Shown here one piece after another: positions 20,196 to 30,699 of a stretch of 64,000 bases of DNA. The position numbers and the translations under genes were made by a program. The first letter of the stretch is position 1. Each line of letters begins with the position of its first letter. Origin of the DNA: Aphanocapsa lilacina HA4352-LM1 (GTDB taxonomy: Bacteria > Cyanobacteriota > Cyanobacteriia > Gloeobacterales > Gloeobacteraceae); the NCBI GenBank assembly GCA_019359725.1, contig JAHHGR010000015.1:1-64000 (forward strand), written 5' to 3'. Under the pieces are notes generated by a model that saw nothing but the letters and a program-made list of their open reading frames with translations, was not told the origin of the DNA and did not search any database.

Positions 20196-21163
20196 ATCAG
20201 CTGGCAGATGGCCTGCAAATCGACGTTCCCGCCGCTGACGATCACTCCAACCCGCTTGCCCGCCGCCTCCACCCGGCCCTCGAAAAGGGCTGCCGCCCCA
20301 AGGGCGCCGGTGGGCTCCACGACAATCTTGAGCCGCTCCCACAAAAACAGCATCGCCCGCCCAATCGCTTCCTCCTCCACGGTCACCATCTGATGAACGC
20401 AGTGGCGCACCAGCGGAAAGGTGACTGTTCCCAGCGACGGCGTGCGCGCCCCGTCGGCGATCGTGGCGGGATTGTGGACCGTGTGCAGGGCGCCCGAATA
20501 AAACGAGCGCGTCGCATCGTCCGCCTGCTCTGGTTCGACCCCGACCACCCGGCAACCGGGGCTCATGGCTGCCGCCGCGATGGCGCATCCCGAGAGCAAG
20601 CCTCCCCCACCACAGCAGACCAGGAGCATATCGAGAGGCCCCACCTGCTCAAACAGTTCTAATCCAGCGGTTCCCTGCCCTGCCACCACCTGGGGGTGAT
20701 CAAAAGGCGGGATCACCGCCAGTCCCCGTTCGTGCGCCAGTCTGGCAGCGAGTGCCTCGCGGGTGGTCTCGGCCCGCTCGTAAAGGATCACCTCGCCGCC
20801 GTAACCTTCGGTGGCGCGCCGCTTGACCGCCGGGGCGTCGCTGGGCATCACGATTGTCGTGGGGATATTCAAAATTCTTCCAGCCAGGGCAATCGCCTGG
20901 GCGTGGTTGCCGGAGGAGTAGGCGAGCACCCCGCGCCGCCTTTGCGCTGCGTCCAGTTGCGAGAGGGCATTGTAGGCTCCCCGAAACTTGAACGCCCCCA
21001 TGCGTTGGAAATTTTCGCACTTAAAGAACACCTCAGCCCCGGTCAGCCCGTTCACCGTGCGCGAAGTCAGAACCGGTGTGCGGTGAGCCACTCCCCTCAG
21101 ACGGTCGGCAGCCGCCTGGACATCGTCGAAATTGACCGATAAGGCAGGGACGAATGAGGACAT
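20192..21163 (-). CDS. PLP-dependent threonine/serine dehydratase (or serine racemase-like)
   Basis: ENFQRMGAFKFRGAYNAL (PLP Lys motif SFKxRGA-like), CCGGGGLLSG. Confidence 0.9.
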   Translation of the reverse strand: MSSFVPALSVNFDDVQAAADRLRGVAHRTPVLTSRTVNGLTGAEVFFKCENFQRMGAFKFRGAYNALSQLDAAQRRRGVLAYSSGNHAQAIALAGRILNIPTTIVMPSDAPAVKRRATEGYGGEVILYERAETTREALAARLAHERGLAVIPPFDHPQVVAGQGTAGLELFEQVGPLDMLLVCCGGGGLLSGCAIAAAAMSPGCRVVGVEPEQADDATRSFYSGALHTVHNPATIADGARTPSLGTVTFPLVRHCVHQMVTVEEEAIGRAMLFLWERLKIVVEPTGALGAAALFEGRVEAAGKRVGVIVSGGNVDLQAICQLI

Positions 21164-21372
21164 CGAAGCACTTTCTGGTAATGGGATCACCTTATTTTGA
21201 CGGATTTCCCCCGCAGGGCGGAGAGCGATGATGCGAAGTGCATTCTATGATTTTTGTGTTTTTGGCCTTCCGAACGGGGGGTGACGACGGGTCCGGGGGA
21301 TGTTGGAAGTCCGCCCCGGGCTGACCGGATTCATTGCGCAAGCAATCGGCCGACTTTTCAGGAGACCTCCGG

Positions 21373-22494
21373 ATGACATTGAACGAAATTTTCAATTTTT
21401 CAATTTTGGGTCAAACGCTGCTTGCCTGGCTGGTGGCGGTAGCGGTGGCGATTGGTGTCTATGGGCTGCTGCAGGCGGTGCGCTACTTGATCGGACGGCG
21501 CGTCGAAGCTTTGCCGGACGGGTGGGGAAAATTGACGGGCCAACTGCTCGAAGTGACCCAGCCGCTGTTTTTGGCCGCGGTGGCGCTGTATTTTGGGGCG
21601 CAGGTGCTGGAGTTGCCTGCAGGTCAGGTGCGGGTGCTCGATGGAGCCGTGACGATCGTGGCCCTGCTGCAGGTGGGGTTGTGGGGAAACGCCCTGTTTG
21701 GCCACTGGTTTAAAAATTACCGCCAGTCGCGCGGAGTCGGACAAGGTGCCGCCACCCTTGGGATTTTGAGCTTTCTGGCCCGGCTGTTGCTCTGGTCGGT
21801 GCTGATGCTGGTGGCTCTGGCCAACCTCGGTTTCGACATCACCGCTTTGGTGGCAAGCCTCGGCATCGGCGGCATCGCCGTCGGCCTTGCGGTCCAAAAC
21901 ATTTTGGGCGACCTGTTTGCTTCACTGTCGATCGTGCTTGACAAGCCCTTTGAAGTGGGTGATTTCATTATCGTGGGCGAGTTGATGGGCACCGTCGAAT
22001 ACATCGGTTTGAAGACCACCCGGGTGCGCAGTATCTCCGGGGAGCAGCTGATCTTTGCCAACGGCGATCTAGTCAAAAACCCGATTCGCAACTTCAAGAC
22101 CCTCAGCGAAAGGCGGGTCGCCTTCGAGATCGGTGTGACCTACCAGACCCCCGCCGCCAAGCTCGAACAGGTGCCGACCATCGTGCGCGAAATCATCGAA
22201 AGCCAGCCGGAGGTGCGCTTCGATCGCGTCCACTTCAAGGCGCTGGCCGATTCAGCACTCACTTTTGAGATTGTCTACTTTGTGCTGAGCGCCAATTACA
22301 CGCTGTTTATGGACATCCAGCAAGCCATCAACCTGGCCATCTTCAAACGCTTCGAGCGGGAAGCCATTGCTTTTGCCTATCCCACCCGGACTTTGTTCAT
22401 CGACCAGGCCGCCGCTAATGTAGCGGTGCGGATGCTGAACGCCAATGGCGTCCAGTCGGAGCGATCCCGTCAGCCTACTGCAGATGGCGGCTAA
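21373..22494 (+). CDS. MscS-family mechanosensitive ion channel
   Basis: LGIGGIAVGLAVQNILGDLFASLSIVLDKPFEVGDFI...TTRVRSISGEQLIFANGDLVKNPIRN. Confidence 0.93.
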   Translation: MTLNEIFNFSILGQTLLAWLVAVAVAIGVYGLLQAVRYLIGRRVEALPDGWGKLTGQLLEVTQPLFLAAVALYFGAQVLELPAGQVRVLDGAVTIVALLQVGLWGNALFGHWFKNYRQSRGVGQGAATLGILSFLARLLLWSVLMLVALANLGFDITALVASLGIGGIAVGLAVQNILGDLFASLSIVLDKPFEVGDFIIVGELMGTVEYIGLKTTRVRSISGEQLIFANGDLVKNPIRNFKTLSERRVAFEIGVTYQTPAAKLEQVPTIVREIIESQPEVRFDRVHFKALADSALTFEIVYFVLSANYTLFMDIQQAINLAIFKRFEREAIAFAYPTRTLFIDQAAANVAVRMLNANGVQSERSRQPTADGG

Positions 22495-24724
22495 AAAAGC
22501 GGGCGGTGCGCTCCTCCAGACGCACGCGCACGACCGGATCGGGCACCATGTGGGTCAAGCCGCTTAAGGGCAGTACCTCGTGTTCACGTCCGGCGCGAAA
22601 GAGGGCGTCGGAAAGTTTGAGCGTGTGCAGGAAAAAAACGTTGTCGTCGCTGGTGCCGTGCACCAGCAGCAGCGGTCGCTCCAGGTCGGCGGCGTGGGTG
22701 AGCAGTGAACTTGTGCGGTACCCCTCGGGGTTCTTTTGGGGCAGTCCCAGATAGCGTTCGGTGTAGTGGGTGTCGTAATCAAGCCAATCGACCACCGGGG
22801 CTCCCGCCACGGCCGCTTTAAAAACGTCCGGCCGCCGCAGCACCGCAAGAGCGGCCATGTAGCCGCCGAAGGACCAGCCGGTGATGCCGACGCGCTTGAC
22901 GTCCAGTTCGCTGTAGTGCTCACCCAGCAAGGTGAGGGCGTTCACCTGATCCTCCAGGGGAATGGTGGCGAAGCTGCCGTAGATGGCCCGCTCCCAGGCG
23001 CGGCCCCGGCGGGGAGTGCCGCGGCCGTCGATGGAGACGACCACAAAGCCCTGGTCGGCGAGCCACTGGGGGCGCAGGTAGCCCCCCATGGCGATGCTGA
23101 CTTTCTGAGTGCCGGGTCCGCCGTAGACATCGACAATGACCGGGTAGCGCTTCGCAGGATCAAAATTCCGGGGACGCACCAGGCTGCAGTAATATCCGGG
23201 GGTTTGTGGCCCCGTCCCGACTTTGACAAATTCGACTTTCGGAACAAACGGCGGCTCCAATGCAACCGAAGGTAGCGTTCCAAGACGTCGGCCCTCGCGG
23301 TCGACCACCTCCCAGGCGGGCATCGCCCGGGGATCTGTGAAACTGCGCGCAGCGAGCGAAAAATTGCGGGCGTAGACAGCTAGGTGCTGGCCTGGCCGAT
23401 CGGTGAGGGCCGCCGGCTCACCCCCATCGAGCGAAACGCGCCACAGCCCTACCGCCGTGGGTGTTGCTCCCGCCTGAAAATAAACCTCGCGGCGGGTTTC
23501 ATCGACGGCCAGGTCGCTTTTTTCAGGCACATAGCCGATGGTCGGCGGAATCAGCAGGCGCACGAACTGGCCCTGCCGGTCGCGCAACTCCAGTTGGGGT
23601 GCGCCCTGCCGCTCGCTTGTCCATAAAAAGCCCAACCCGTCCCCCAGCCAGCGGGGGGTCTGCTGATCGAGGTTCAGCCAGGCGGGATCGCTCTCGGTGA
23701 GCAATACCGCCGTTCTGCCGCTATCGGTGTCGGCGGCGAGCACTGCCTCCTGCTGCTGCAGACGGTCCTGCACCACCAGCGTCAGCGGTCCGCCCTTATC
23801 CCATTTGACAGTGGCCAGATACGGATAGCGCTTCCGGTCCCACCCCACCCAGGTGGTCTGGCCGCCATTGGCCCCGACGACGCCGAGGCGCACTTCGACA
23901 TTCGGCTTGCCTGGCCGGGGGTAGTGCTGGGCGTGAGGAGATACCTCCGGCTTGGCCGGATCCGCAGGCCGCCAGATCTCGACGGGGCGCGCATCGGCCT
24001 GTTCGTAAGCGATCCAGCGGCTGTCGGGAGACCACCAGTACCCCGAAAAGCGTCCCATCTCCTCCTGGGCGACAAATTCGGCGAGGCCGTTACTGACCTG
24101 CCCATTGCCCCCGCTGGTGATCTGCCGCTCCTTACCCGAGGCCAGGTCGATCGCGTAGATGTCAGCGTTCAACACATAAGAAACCTGGGTGCCGTCGGGG
24201 GAAAATTTCGGGTCCAGCAAAGTGCCGGGGCTGGTGGGCAACTCTTGCACGCGGCCGTCGAGTCGCGAATAGACGAACAACCGCCCGGACAGGCTCACCA
24301 GCACCCGCTTGCCATCCGACGCAAGCTCGAAGCTGGTGATGCCGGTGGCGCTCACGCGCTGGCGCTCGCGGCGGGCTTTTTCCTGCGCGCTCAATTGCTC
24401 CTGCCCGCCTCCCAGCAACTGGGTGGGGGTAAGCAGTTCGCGGGTCTTGCCGCTGGTGGTGTCCCATTCGTACAGTTTCAGTTGCGCCGAGCGGGCCTCC
24501 GAGCGCAAAAAAAGCACCGCATCGCCGCCGGGGGTCGGGCGCGGGCGAACCGGTCGTCCCAGGCTGAAGCCGCGGGTGACGGCATAATCGCTTAAAAACA
24601 CGTTGTCCACTTTCGAGGGAAGACTAGAGACGACTTTTGAGGCGGTGGGTTGGGGCAGACCGGGGGTCGCTGCGCCCAATTGCAGGCCTATACAGGCCAG
24701 CACAACGGACAGGGTTGTACGCAT
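22475..24724 (-). CDS. S9 family prolyl oligopeptidase / dipeptidyl-peptidase IV-like
   Basis: Signal peptide, beta-propeller repeats, active-site GWSFGGYMA, YDTHYTERYLGLP. Confidence 0.92.
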   Translation of the reverse strand: MRTTLSVVLACIGLQLGAATPGLPQPTASKVVSSLPSKVDNVFLSDYAVTRGFSLGRPVRPRPTPGGDAVLFLRSEARSAQLKLYEWDTTSGKTRELLTPTQLLGGGQEQLSAQEKARRERQRVSATGITSFELASDGKRVLVSLSGRLFVYSRLDGRVQELPTSPGTLLDPKFSPDGTQVSYVLNADIYAIDLASGKERQITSGGNGQVSNGLAEFVAQEEMGRFSGYWWSPDSRWIAYEQADARPVEIWRPADPAKPEVSPHAQHYPRPGKPNVEVRLGVVGANGGQTTWVGWDRKRYPYLATVKWDKGGPLTLVVQDRLQQQEAVLAADTDSGRTAVLLTESDPAWLNLDQQTPRWLGDGLGFLWTSERQGAPQLELRDRQGQFVRLLIPPTIGYVPEKSDLAVDETRREVYFQAGATPTAVGLWRVSLDGGEPAALTDRPGQHLAVYARNFSLAARSFTDPRAMPAWEVVDREGRRLGTLPSVALEPPFVPKVEFVKVGTGPQTPGYYCSLVRPRNFDPAKRYPVIVDVYGGPGTQKVSIAMGGYLRPQWLADQGFVVVSIDGRGTPRRGRAWERAIYGSFATIPLEDQVNALTLLGEHYSELDVKRVGITGWSFGGYMAALAVLRRPDVFKAAVAGAPVVDWLDYDTHYTERYLGLPQKNPEGYRTSSLLTHAADLERPLLLVHGTSDDNVFFLHTLKLSDALFRAGREHEVLPLSGLTHMVPDPVVRVRLEERTARFFSRHLQ

Positions 24725-24779
24725 GAAGTGAAGTGTAACCCGCCTGTGAAAGTAAAAAGAGAGCCGGATGAACGGACGT

Positions 24780-25178
24780 TCAAGGCGATTTTTTCCGCTC
24801 GAACACGTAAAATTCTTCGCCGCTCTCGTCGGTGGCGAAGCGCGCGTCGAGGACAAGAGCCTTTTCATCGAGGTAGCGCTTCGCCTCCGCCTCGGCGATC
24901 CCGGCTGCCTGGGCCAGGCGGCCGGCTGAAATTCGCCATTGGTTCTGCTTGAGCGTTGTGGCAAAGGCGATGTCGAGGTCGCTGTAGCGTCCTTGCGGCG
25001 CTTGCTGCGTGCGGCTGCTTCTAAGCAGATAAAAGCCGCCCACCGCGGCCGGAAAAGCAATGACCCAGGCGGTGAAAGCCGTCTGAAAATCGTTGTAGAC
25101 GACCGCATAGACGACAAAAGGCAGCAGCAACACCCCCAGCAACAACAGTGCCGCTCCTGCGATTCGTTTGGTGCCCAT
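24780..25178 (-). CDS. small membrane protein, hypothetical
   Basis: Two hydrophobic segments at the N-terminus followed by a soluble winged-helix-like region. Confidence 0.6.
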   Translation of the reverse strand: MGTKRIAGAALLLLGVLLLPFVVYAVVYNDFQTAFTAWVIAFPAAVGGFYLLRSSRTQQAPQGRYSDLDIAFATTLKQNQWRISAGRLAQAAGIAEAEAKRYLDEKALVLDARFATDESGEEFYVFERKKSP

Positions 25179-25236
25179 TTAGAAGCCGGGTAGTGTTCTT
25201 GGTCCGTTGTAACGTACTTCTTGCGCGCGAACGGAT

Positions 25237-25848
25237 TCACCTGCTTTTGCGCAGGATCAATGAAAGGTTGTTGGCGGGCATGGGGAGCGCCTGTTCGAGG
25301 ACCAGTCCCTGTGCCCCCGCCGCCCGCTCTACCGCTTCGAGATCGCGCACACCCCAGGCCGGATCCTGGGCGCGCAGCGACTGGTCGAACGCTTCGTTGC
25401 TGGGGGAGGTGTGGCGGCCCGCTTGCTTGAAGGGTCCGTAGAGGACCAGGGGAGCACCCTCGGGCAACAGCCTTCCCGTCCCGGCCATCAACCCGAGACA
25501 GGCCCGCCAGGGAGCAATATGGATCAGGTTGATGCAGATGACCGCATCGGCCTGGGAAATCTGCCACTGTTCGGCTGCAGCGTCGAGGGCAATTGACGCG
25601 AGGACGTTGGCGACACCGGCCTCTGAGCACCAGGCCGCGATGCTCTCCAGATGCAACGGCTCGGGATCGCTGGGCTGCCAGACCAGCCTGGGGAAGTGGG
25701 CGGCAAAAAAGGCGACATGTTGACCGGTGCCGCTCGCCACCTCAAGCACCGTCCCCCGCTCCGGCAGGACCGCTTGCAGAACCGTGAGTATGGGTGCGCG
25801 GTTGCGCTCGGTGGCAGGGGCATACAAACGGTCTTGTGGGTTCGGCAT
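25237..25848 (-). CDS. DUF938 SAM-dependent methyltransferase-like protein
   Basis: YAPATERNRAPILTVLQAVLPERGTVLEVASGTGQHVAFFAAHFP...ICINLIHIAPW...LVLYGPF. Confidence 0.9.
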   Translation of the reverse strand: MPNPQDRLYAPATERNRAPILTVLQAVLPERGTVLEVASGTGQHVAFFAAHFPRLVWQPSDPEPLHLESIAAWCSEAGVANVLASIALDAAAEQWQISQADAVICINLIHIAPWRACLGLMAGTGRLLPEGAPLVLYGPFKQAGRHTSPSNEAFDQSLRAQDPAWGVRDLEAVERAAGAQGLVLEQALPMPANNLSLILRKSR

Positions 25849-25944
25849 GGTGCAACCTGTCGTCAACGCTGGGAAACGGCGACTCTCGATCGATCAATGT
25901 ACGCGGATTTGTCGGCACTGTCAGCGGGCCTGACGACTTGCAAT

Positions 25945-25967
25945 GATGTACACTCAGAGTGTATATC
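25945..25967. promoter_or_regulatory. imperfect palindrome GATGTACACT-CAG-AGTGTATATC upstream of vapBC
   Basis: 10-bp arms with one mismatch, 16 bp before the antitoxin ATG at 25984. Confidence 0.65.
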
Positions 25968-25983
25968 AATACATAGGTAAACG

Positions 25984-26232
25984 ATGTCCGACTCTGGTGT
26001 TGCCAAAATTTTCTGGCATGGGCGCAGCCAGGCTGTGCGTCTGCCCATGGCTTTTCGCCTGCCTGGAGACCGGGTGCGGGTGCGTAGAGTCGGAGATGGC
26101 ATCTTGCTGGAGCCTATCGTTACCGACATCGATGCGTGGTTTGGTGAAATGGATCGTTTTGCCGATGTCCCTTTTATGGAAGAGGGTCGTCAGCAGCCGC
26201 CTATGCCCGAGGCAAAGACTTTATTCGAGTGA
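25984..26232 (+). CDS. vapB: VapB-like (AbrB/SpoVT fold) antitoxin
   Basis: AKIFWHGRSQAVRLPMAFRLPGDRVRVRRVGDGILLEPI. Confidence 0.9.
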   Translation: MSDSGVAKIFWHGRSQAVRLPMAFRLPGDRVRVRRVGDGILLEPIVTDIDAWFGEMDRFADVPFMEEGRQQPPMPEAKTLFE

Positions 26233-26642
26233 ACTACCTTCTCGATACCAACGCTGTGATCGCAGTGATCAAAAATGCCCCGCCCGGCGTCCGAACTCGA
26301 CTACGAGAAGTTCTTGCGGCGGAAGCTTCGGTGGCAATTTCCACGATTGCCTTGTTCGAGCTTTGGTATGGCGTAGCCAAGAGTGCGCGGCGCAAAGAAA
26401 ATACCGAACGCCTGCGCGCCTCTCTATCCGGCAGTGTGGAAGTGTTCGCCTTTGAGGAGGAGGATGCTGTCCGTGCGGGCGAATTGCGCGCTGTATTGCA
26501 CGCGGCCGGCACCCCTATCGGTCCTTATGACCTGCTGATGGCTGCCCAGGCACAGCGGCACGGCGCAACACTTGTAACCGCCAACGTTGCGGAGTTTGCC
26601 CGCGTACCCGGTCTAATCTGGGAGGATTGGACCGGCACCTGA
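26229..26642 (+). CDS. vapC: VapC-like PIN-domain toxin
   Basis: MNYLLDTNAVIAVIKN...ISTIALFELWYGVAKS...GPYDLLMAAQAQRHGATLVTANVAEFARVPGL. Confidence 0.93.
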   Translation: MNYLLDTNAVIAVIKNAPPGVRTRLREVLAAEASVAISTIALFELWYGVAKSARRKENTERLRASLSGSVEVFAFEEEDAVRAGELRAVLHAAGTPIGPYDLLMAAQAQRHGATLVTANVAEFARVPGLIWEDWTGT

Positions 26643-26648
26643 TCGATC

Positions 26649-27563
26649 TCAGCGCTTCGCCTGACTGGCCCAATCCTGGGGCACCAAGAATACTTCGTAC
26701 AGTTCGGCCTCCGCTGTACCGGGATCGGGGCGATAATTGTACTCCCAGCGCACCAGCGGTGGCATCGACATTAAGATCGATTCGATCCGGCCGTTGGTCT
26801 GCAGACCGAAGATGGTGCCGCGGTCCCAGACGAGGTTGAATTCGACATAACGTCCGCGGCGGTAGAGCTGAAAATTTCGCTCGCGCTCTGCGTAGGGCAG
26901 GTTGTGGCGCCGCTCGACAATCGGCAGGTAGGCGGGCAAAAAGGCGTTGCCGCAGGACTGAGCAAAGGCAAAGATTTTCTCCCAATCGCCCTGCACGTAA
27001 TCGAAAAAGATCCCCCCCACCCCGCGCGGCTCCTGGCGGTGCTTGAGATAAAAGTACTCGTCGCACCACTTTTTGAAGCGCGGATAGTACTCGGGGTCGT
27101 GGGCGTCGCAGGCGGCCTTGAGGGTGGCGTGAAAGTAGGCCGCATCCTCAGCGAAGCCGTAGTAGGGCGTCAGATCCGCACCGCCCCCGAACCACCAGAC
27201 CGGTCCCGCCTCGAAGTAGCGGTAGTTGAGATGCACCGTCGGGACGTAGGGATTGCGCGGGTGAAGCACCATCGAGGTACCGGTCACATAAAAAGGGTGC
27301 CCTTCGGCCTCCGGGCGCTGTTGGAGGATCGAGGGGGGCAGGTGGGAGCCGTGCACTTCCGAAAAACCGATCCCAGCGCGCTCGAAGACGCGGCCCTCGG
27401 TGAGTATCCGCGAGCGGCCCCCGCCCCCTTCCTCGCGCTCCCAGAGATCTTCAACAAAGCGCCCCTCGCCGTCGACCGCTTCAAGGCGGCTGGTGATGCT
27501 GTCCTGGAGCGACTGCATGAAGGCGCGCACGCGGGCGCGGCGATCGGTCACAACGGCGGTCAT
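26649..27563 (-). CDS. hemF: oxygen-dependent coproporphyrinogen III oxidase
   Basis: [61 protein letters not shown]. Confidence 0.97.
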   Translation of the reverse strand: MTAVVTDRRARVRAFMQSLQDSITSRLEAVDGEGRFVEDLWEREEGGGGRSRILTEGRVFERAGIGFSEVHGSHLPPSILQQRPEAEGHPFYVTGTSMVLHPRNPYVPTVHLNYRYFEAGPVWWFGGGADLTPYYGFAEDAAYFHATLKAACDAHDPEYYPRFKKWCDEYFYLKHRQEPRGVGGIFFDYVQGDWEKIFAFAQSCGNAFLPAYLPIVERRHNLPYAERERNFQLYRRGRYVEFNLVWDRGTIFGLQTNGRIESILMSMPPLVRWEYNYRPDPGTAEAELYEVFLVPQDWASQAKR

Positions 27564-28603
27564 CGGGCGCTCACCGGGGCGAGGGATTTGACGGTCTCGA
27601 AGAAAAATCGGGCGTTCTCTTCGGGTGTCGAAGGCAGAATGCCGTGGCCCAGGTTCATGATGTGACCGGTGGGACCGGCTTTCTGGGTGATATCGAGAAT
27701 GCGGGAGCGAATCTGGGCTTGATCTCCCAACAGCACGCACGGGTCGAGGTTGCCCTGAACCGCCATATCCGGTCCCAGGATCGCCCGGGCCTCGGCCATG
27801 TCCACCGTCCAGTCCAGGCTCATCACATCGACACTGCTCTCGCCGACGTGCCGCAGCAGCCCGGCGGAGTGGTTGATGTACAGAATCAACGGTGTCTCGG
27901 GGTGCACCTGGCGCACCTGCTCGACGATGCGCCGCTCGTAAGGCAGCGCAAACGCCCGATAATCGGCGGGGTTAAGTTGCCCCGCCCAGGTGTCGAACAG
28001 CTGCACCGCCTGTGCTCCCGAGTCGATCTGAAAGATCACATAGCGGGCGATCGCATCGGCGAACTTGGCCAGCAGCGCGTGCAGCAAGTCCGGCTCGCTG
28101 AAGGCCATCTGCTTGATGAGGGCATAATCTTTGGAGCTTTTGCCTTCCACCGCATAGGCAGCCAGCGTCCAGGGCGCCCCCACAAACCCGAGCACCGTCG
28201 CCGCCTCCCCCACCTCGCGGCGCAGCGTCTGCAAGATCGTGCGCACAAAAGCCAGCGACGCCTCCGGATCGAGGGGCCGCACCGCCTCGACCTGCTCGCG
28301 GGTGCGAATCGGCGGATCGATCACCGGGCCACGGCTTTCCACCAGCTCGAAAGGAATGCCCATGCCATCGAAGGGCGTGAGGATATCGGAGAACATGATC
28401 ACCCCATCGGGCCTGAAGGCCCGAAAAGGTTGCAGCGAAATCTCCACAGCCAGTTCCGGATTTTCGCAGCGCTCTTTAAAGCCGTATTTGTCGCGCAGGG
28501 CGCGGTATTCGGCCATATAGCGGCCCGCCTGGCGCATCATCCAGACCGGAGGCCGGGCTACGGGTTTACCGCGGGCGGCGTCGAGCAACAGCGATTGGGT
28601 CAC
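27560..28603 (-). CDS. hemE: uroporphyrinogen decarboxylase
   Basis: [59 protein letters not shown] overlap with hemF. Confidence 0.97.
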   Translation of the reverse strand: MTQSLLLDAARGKPVARPPVWMMRQAGRYMAEYRALRDKYGFKERCENPELAVEISLQPFRAFRPDGVIMFSDILTPFDGMGIPFELVESRGPVIDPPIRTREQVEAVRPLDPEASLAFVRTILQTLRREVGEAATVLGFVGAPWTLAAYAVEGKSSKDYALIKQMAFSEPDLLHALLAKFADAIARYVIFQIDSGAQAVQLFDTWAGQLNPADYRAFALPYERRIVEQVRQVHPETPLILYINHSAGLLRHVGESSVDVMSLDWTVDMAEARAILGPDMAVQGNLDPCVLLGDQAQIRSRILDITQKAGPTGHIMNLGHGILPSTPEENARFFFETVKSLAPVSAR

Positions 28604-28674
28604 AGCCGGTTCATCCTCTCATCGATTCGCGCCACCGATTATAGCCCCCACCCTGATCCCACCCACAGCATCAA

Positions 28675-28704
28675 GCGGGAGGGCGAGGCAACGAGCCCTC
28701 CCGC
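28675..28704 (-). terminator. hairpin GCGGGAGGGC-N10-GCCCTCCCGC
   Basis: Perfect 10-bp stem in the glgP-hemE intergenic region. Confidence 0.45.
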
Positions 28705-28720
28705 AAACTGCCCAACCACC

Positions 28721-28737
28721 CCCCCTTTCCAAGGGGG
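28721..28737. terminator. palindrome CCCCCTT-TCC-AAGGGGG
   Basis: Immediately after the glgP stop; same design as the 5780-5798 palindrome. Confidence 0.5.
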
Positions 28738-28746
28738 CAGAGGGGA

Positions 28747-30699
28747 TCAAACCCCCACCAATGCCGGCAGCCGATAGATCATCTCGGCATACTGCGAGAC
28801 CATGCGGTGGGTGTTGAAGAAGGCGGCGGTGGCGACGGCGGCCTTCATGCGGACGGTCCAGTCGGCGGGGCGGTTGTAGAACTCATCGAGAATCTGCTCG
28901 GAGAGCAACTGGGCGATGCTCGCCGCATCGAATTCATCCTCGTCCTCGATGCCGTCGACGTAGTCTTCGCCCACGGCCCAGCCGTTCTTGCCGTTGTAGC
29001 CTTCCACCCACCAGCCATCCAGCACCGAGAGGTTGGGGATGCCGTTGAGGCTCGCCTTCATGCCACTGGTGCCGCTTGCCTCCAGGGGACGGCGGGGGGT
29101 ATTCATCCAGATGTCGACGCCTGCGACTAGCTTGCGCGCCACCGACATGTCGTAGTTCTCGACGAACACCAGCCGGATGCGCCGCTCCTCCATCAAGTCG
29201 TGGATCTTCTGGATGTACTCTTTGCCGCCGTTGTCGCGGGGGTGGGATTTGCCCGCGAAGACCAGCTGGATGCGGTCGCCCACCTCCGGCGGCAGCTTGT
29301 CGATGGCGCGCACAATCAAATCGCCGCGCTTGTAGGTGGCAAAGCGGCGGGCAAAGCCGATGGTGAGCAGACCCTCTTCAAAGTCGACGCCGTGGGCGCG
29401 CTCGTTGATGAACTGGACCAACCGGGCTTTCGCCTGGGCGTGGGCAGCGCGCAGCGCTTCGCCGTCGAGGTTGTCCGCCTCGGAGAGTAGAGTCGGGTCT
29501 TCGCGCCAGCCGGGGATTGCAGCGTCGAGTAGACGGGTCACTTCGGGGCTGGCCCAGGTGAGGTGGTGGATGCCGTTGGTAACGTGGGTGATCTGGCGGT
29601 ACGGAAACATCCGCTGGGAGACTTCCTGGTGCCTGAGGGCGACGGCGTTGGCGGTGCCGCTCAAGTTCAGGGCCAGTTCGGTCATCGAGAAGCGGCCCCG
29701 GCCTCCCAATACCAGCAAGTCGAACTGCGAAATGCCCAGTTCGTCGTGGCGATAGGGTTCGAGCACCTTCAGTAACAGTTCGTGCGAAAAAGCGTCGTGG
29801 CCCGCCGGCACCGGCGTGTGGGTGGTGAACACGCAGGCGTGGGCGATCTCGGCGCGGGCCAGCACGTAGTTGGACCCGGCCTGCATGCGCTGACGAATCA
29901 GTTCGAGGGTCAAAAAGGCCGCGTGCCCCTCGTTCATGTGGAAAATGTCGATGTCGAGCCCCAGGGCGTCCAGCAAGCGTACCCCGCCGATGCCCAGCAG
30001 CACTTCCTGTTTGATGCGGGTGTCCTGGTCGCCACCGTAGAGGTGACCGGTGATCCAGCGGTCAATCTCGCCGTTTTGCTCGACGTTGGTGTCGAGCAGA
30101 TAAAGCGGCGTGCGGCCCACCTGGGCGAGCCAGGCGCGGGCATAGACCTGCCGGTCTTCGATCGGGATGGTGACCTGCAGTGGGTTGCCGTCGCCGTCGC
30201 ACACCAGGCTCATGCAGGTCAGATCCATGATCTGATCGACGTAGCGCTCGATTTGCCAACCTTCGGGGCTCAGTTGCTGGTTGAAATAACCCTGCCGGTA
30301 CATCAGGCCCACGGCCACCAGGGGCAAGTTGAGGTCGCTTGCCGATTTGACGTGGTCGCCTGCCAGCACGCCAAGACCGCCGGAATAGATAGGCAGCGTT
30401 TCGTGGACGCCAAACTCGGCGCTGAAGTAGGCGATGCGCCGCTCACCGGCGGCAGCGAGGTACTCGCGCTGGAAGTCGACCGCCTGTTTGAGGCGGGCCA
30501 TAAACAGCGGATCGTCGCCCAAAGCTTCACTCTGGGCCGGACTTAACTCGGCAACCGCGACGTTCGGATGACCTTTGTAGGTGGGCAACGCCTCGAAAAC
30601 CTGCTGGAGCCGGTCCTGCCAGACCCAGAGGTAGTTGGTGATCAATTCGCGCAGAAGCGTACGCACCTGCAATACTTTACTACTTACTTCCGTGTTCAT
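28747..30699 (-). CDS. glgP: alpha-glucan (glycogen) phosphorylase, short form
   Basis: IAYFSAEFGVHETLPIYSGGLGVLAGDHVKSASDL, THVTNGIHHLTWASPEV, TPRRPLEASGTSGMKASLNGIPNLSVLDGWW. Confidence 0.95.
   Translation of the reverse strand: MNTEVSSKVLQVRTLLRELITNYLWVWQDRLQQVFEALPTYKGHPNVAVAELSPAQSEALGDDPLFMARLKQAVDFQREYLAAAGERRIAYFSAEFGVHETLPIYSGGLGVLAGDHVKSASDLNLPLVAVGLMYRQGYFNQQLSPEGWQIERYVDQIMDLTCMSLVCDGDGNPLQVTIPIEDRQVYARAWLAQVGRTPLYLLDTNVEQNGEIDRWITGHLYGGDQDTRIKQEVLLGIGGVRLLDALGLDIDIFHMNEGHAAFLTLELIRQRMQAGSNYVLARAEIAHACVFTTHTPVPAGHDAFSHELLLKVLEPYRHDELGISQFDLLVLGGRGRFSMTELALNLSGTANAVALRHQEVSQRMFPYRQITHVTNGIHHLTWASPEVTRLLDAAIPGWREDPTLLSEADNLDGEALRAAHAQAKARLVQFINERAHGVDFEEGLLTIGFARRFATYKRGDLIVRAIDKLPPEVGDRIQLVFAGKSHPRDNGGKEYIQKIHDLMEERRIRLVFVENYDMSVARKLVAGVDIWMNTPRRPLEASGTSGMKASLNGIPNLSVLDGWWVEGYNGKNGWAVGEDYVDGIEDEDEFDAASIAQLLSEQILDEFYNRPADWTVRMKAAVATAAFFNTHRMVSQYAEMIYRLPALVGV

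Noticed and set aside
19242-20588. 448-aa minus-strand ORF opposite rbgA-like and DUF924 genes
   Set aside because: Antisense to two well-supported genes; low-complexity R/G/A-rich translation typical of high-GC shadow ORFs.
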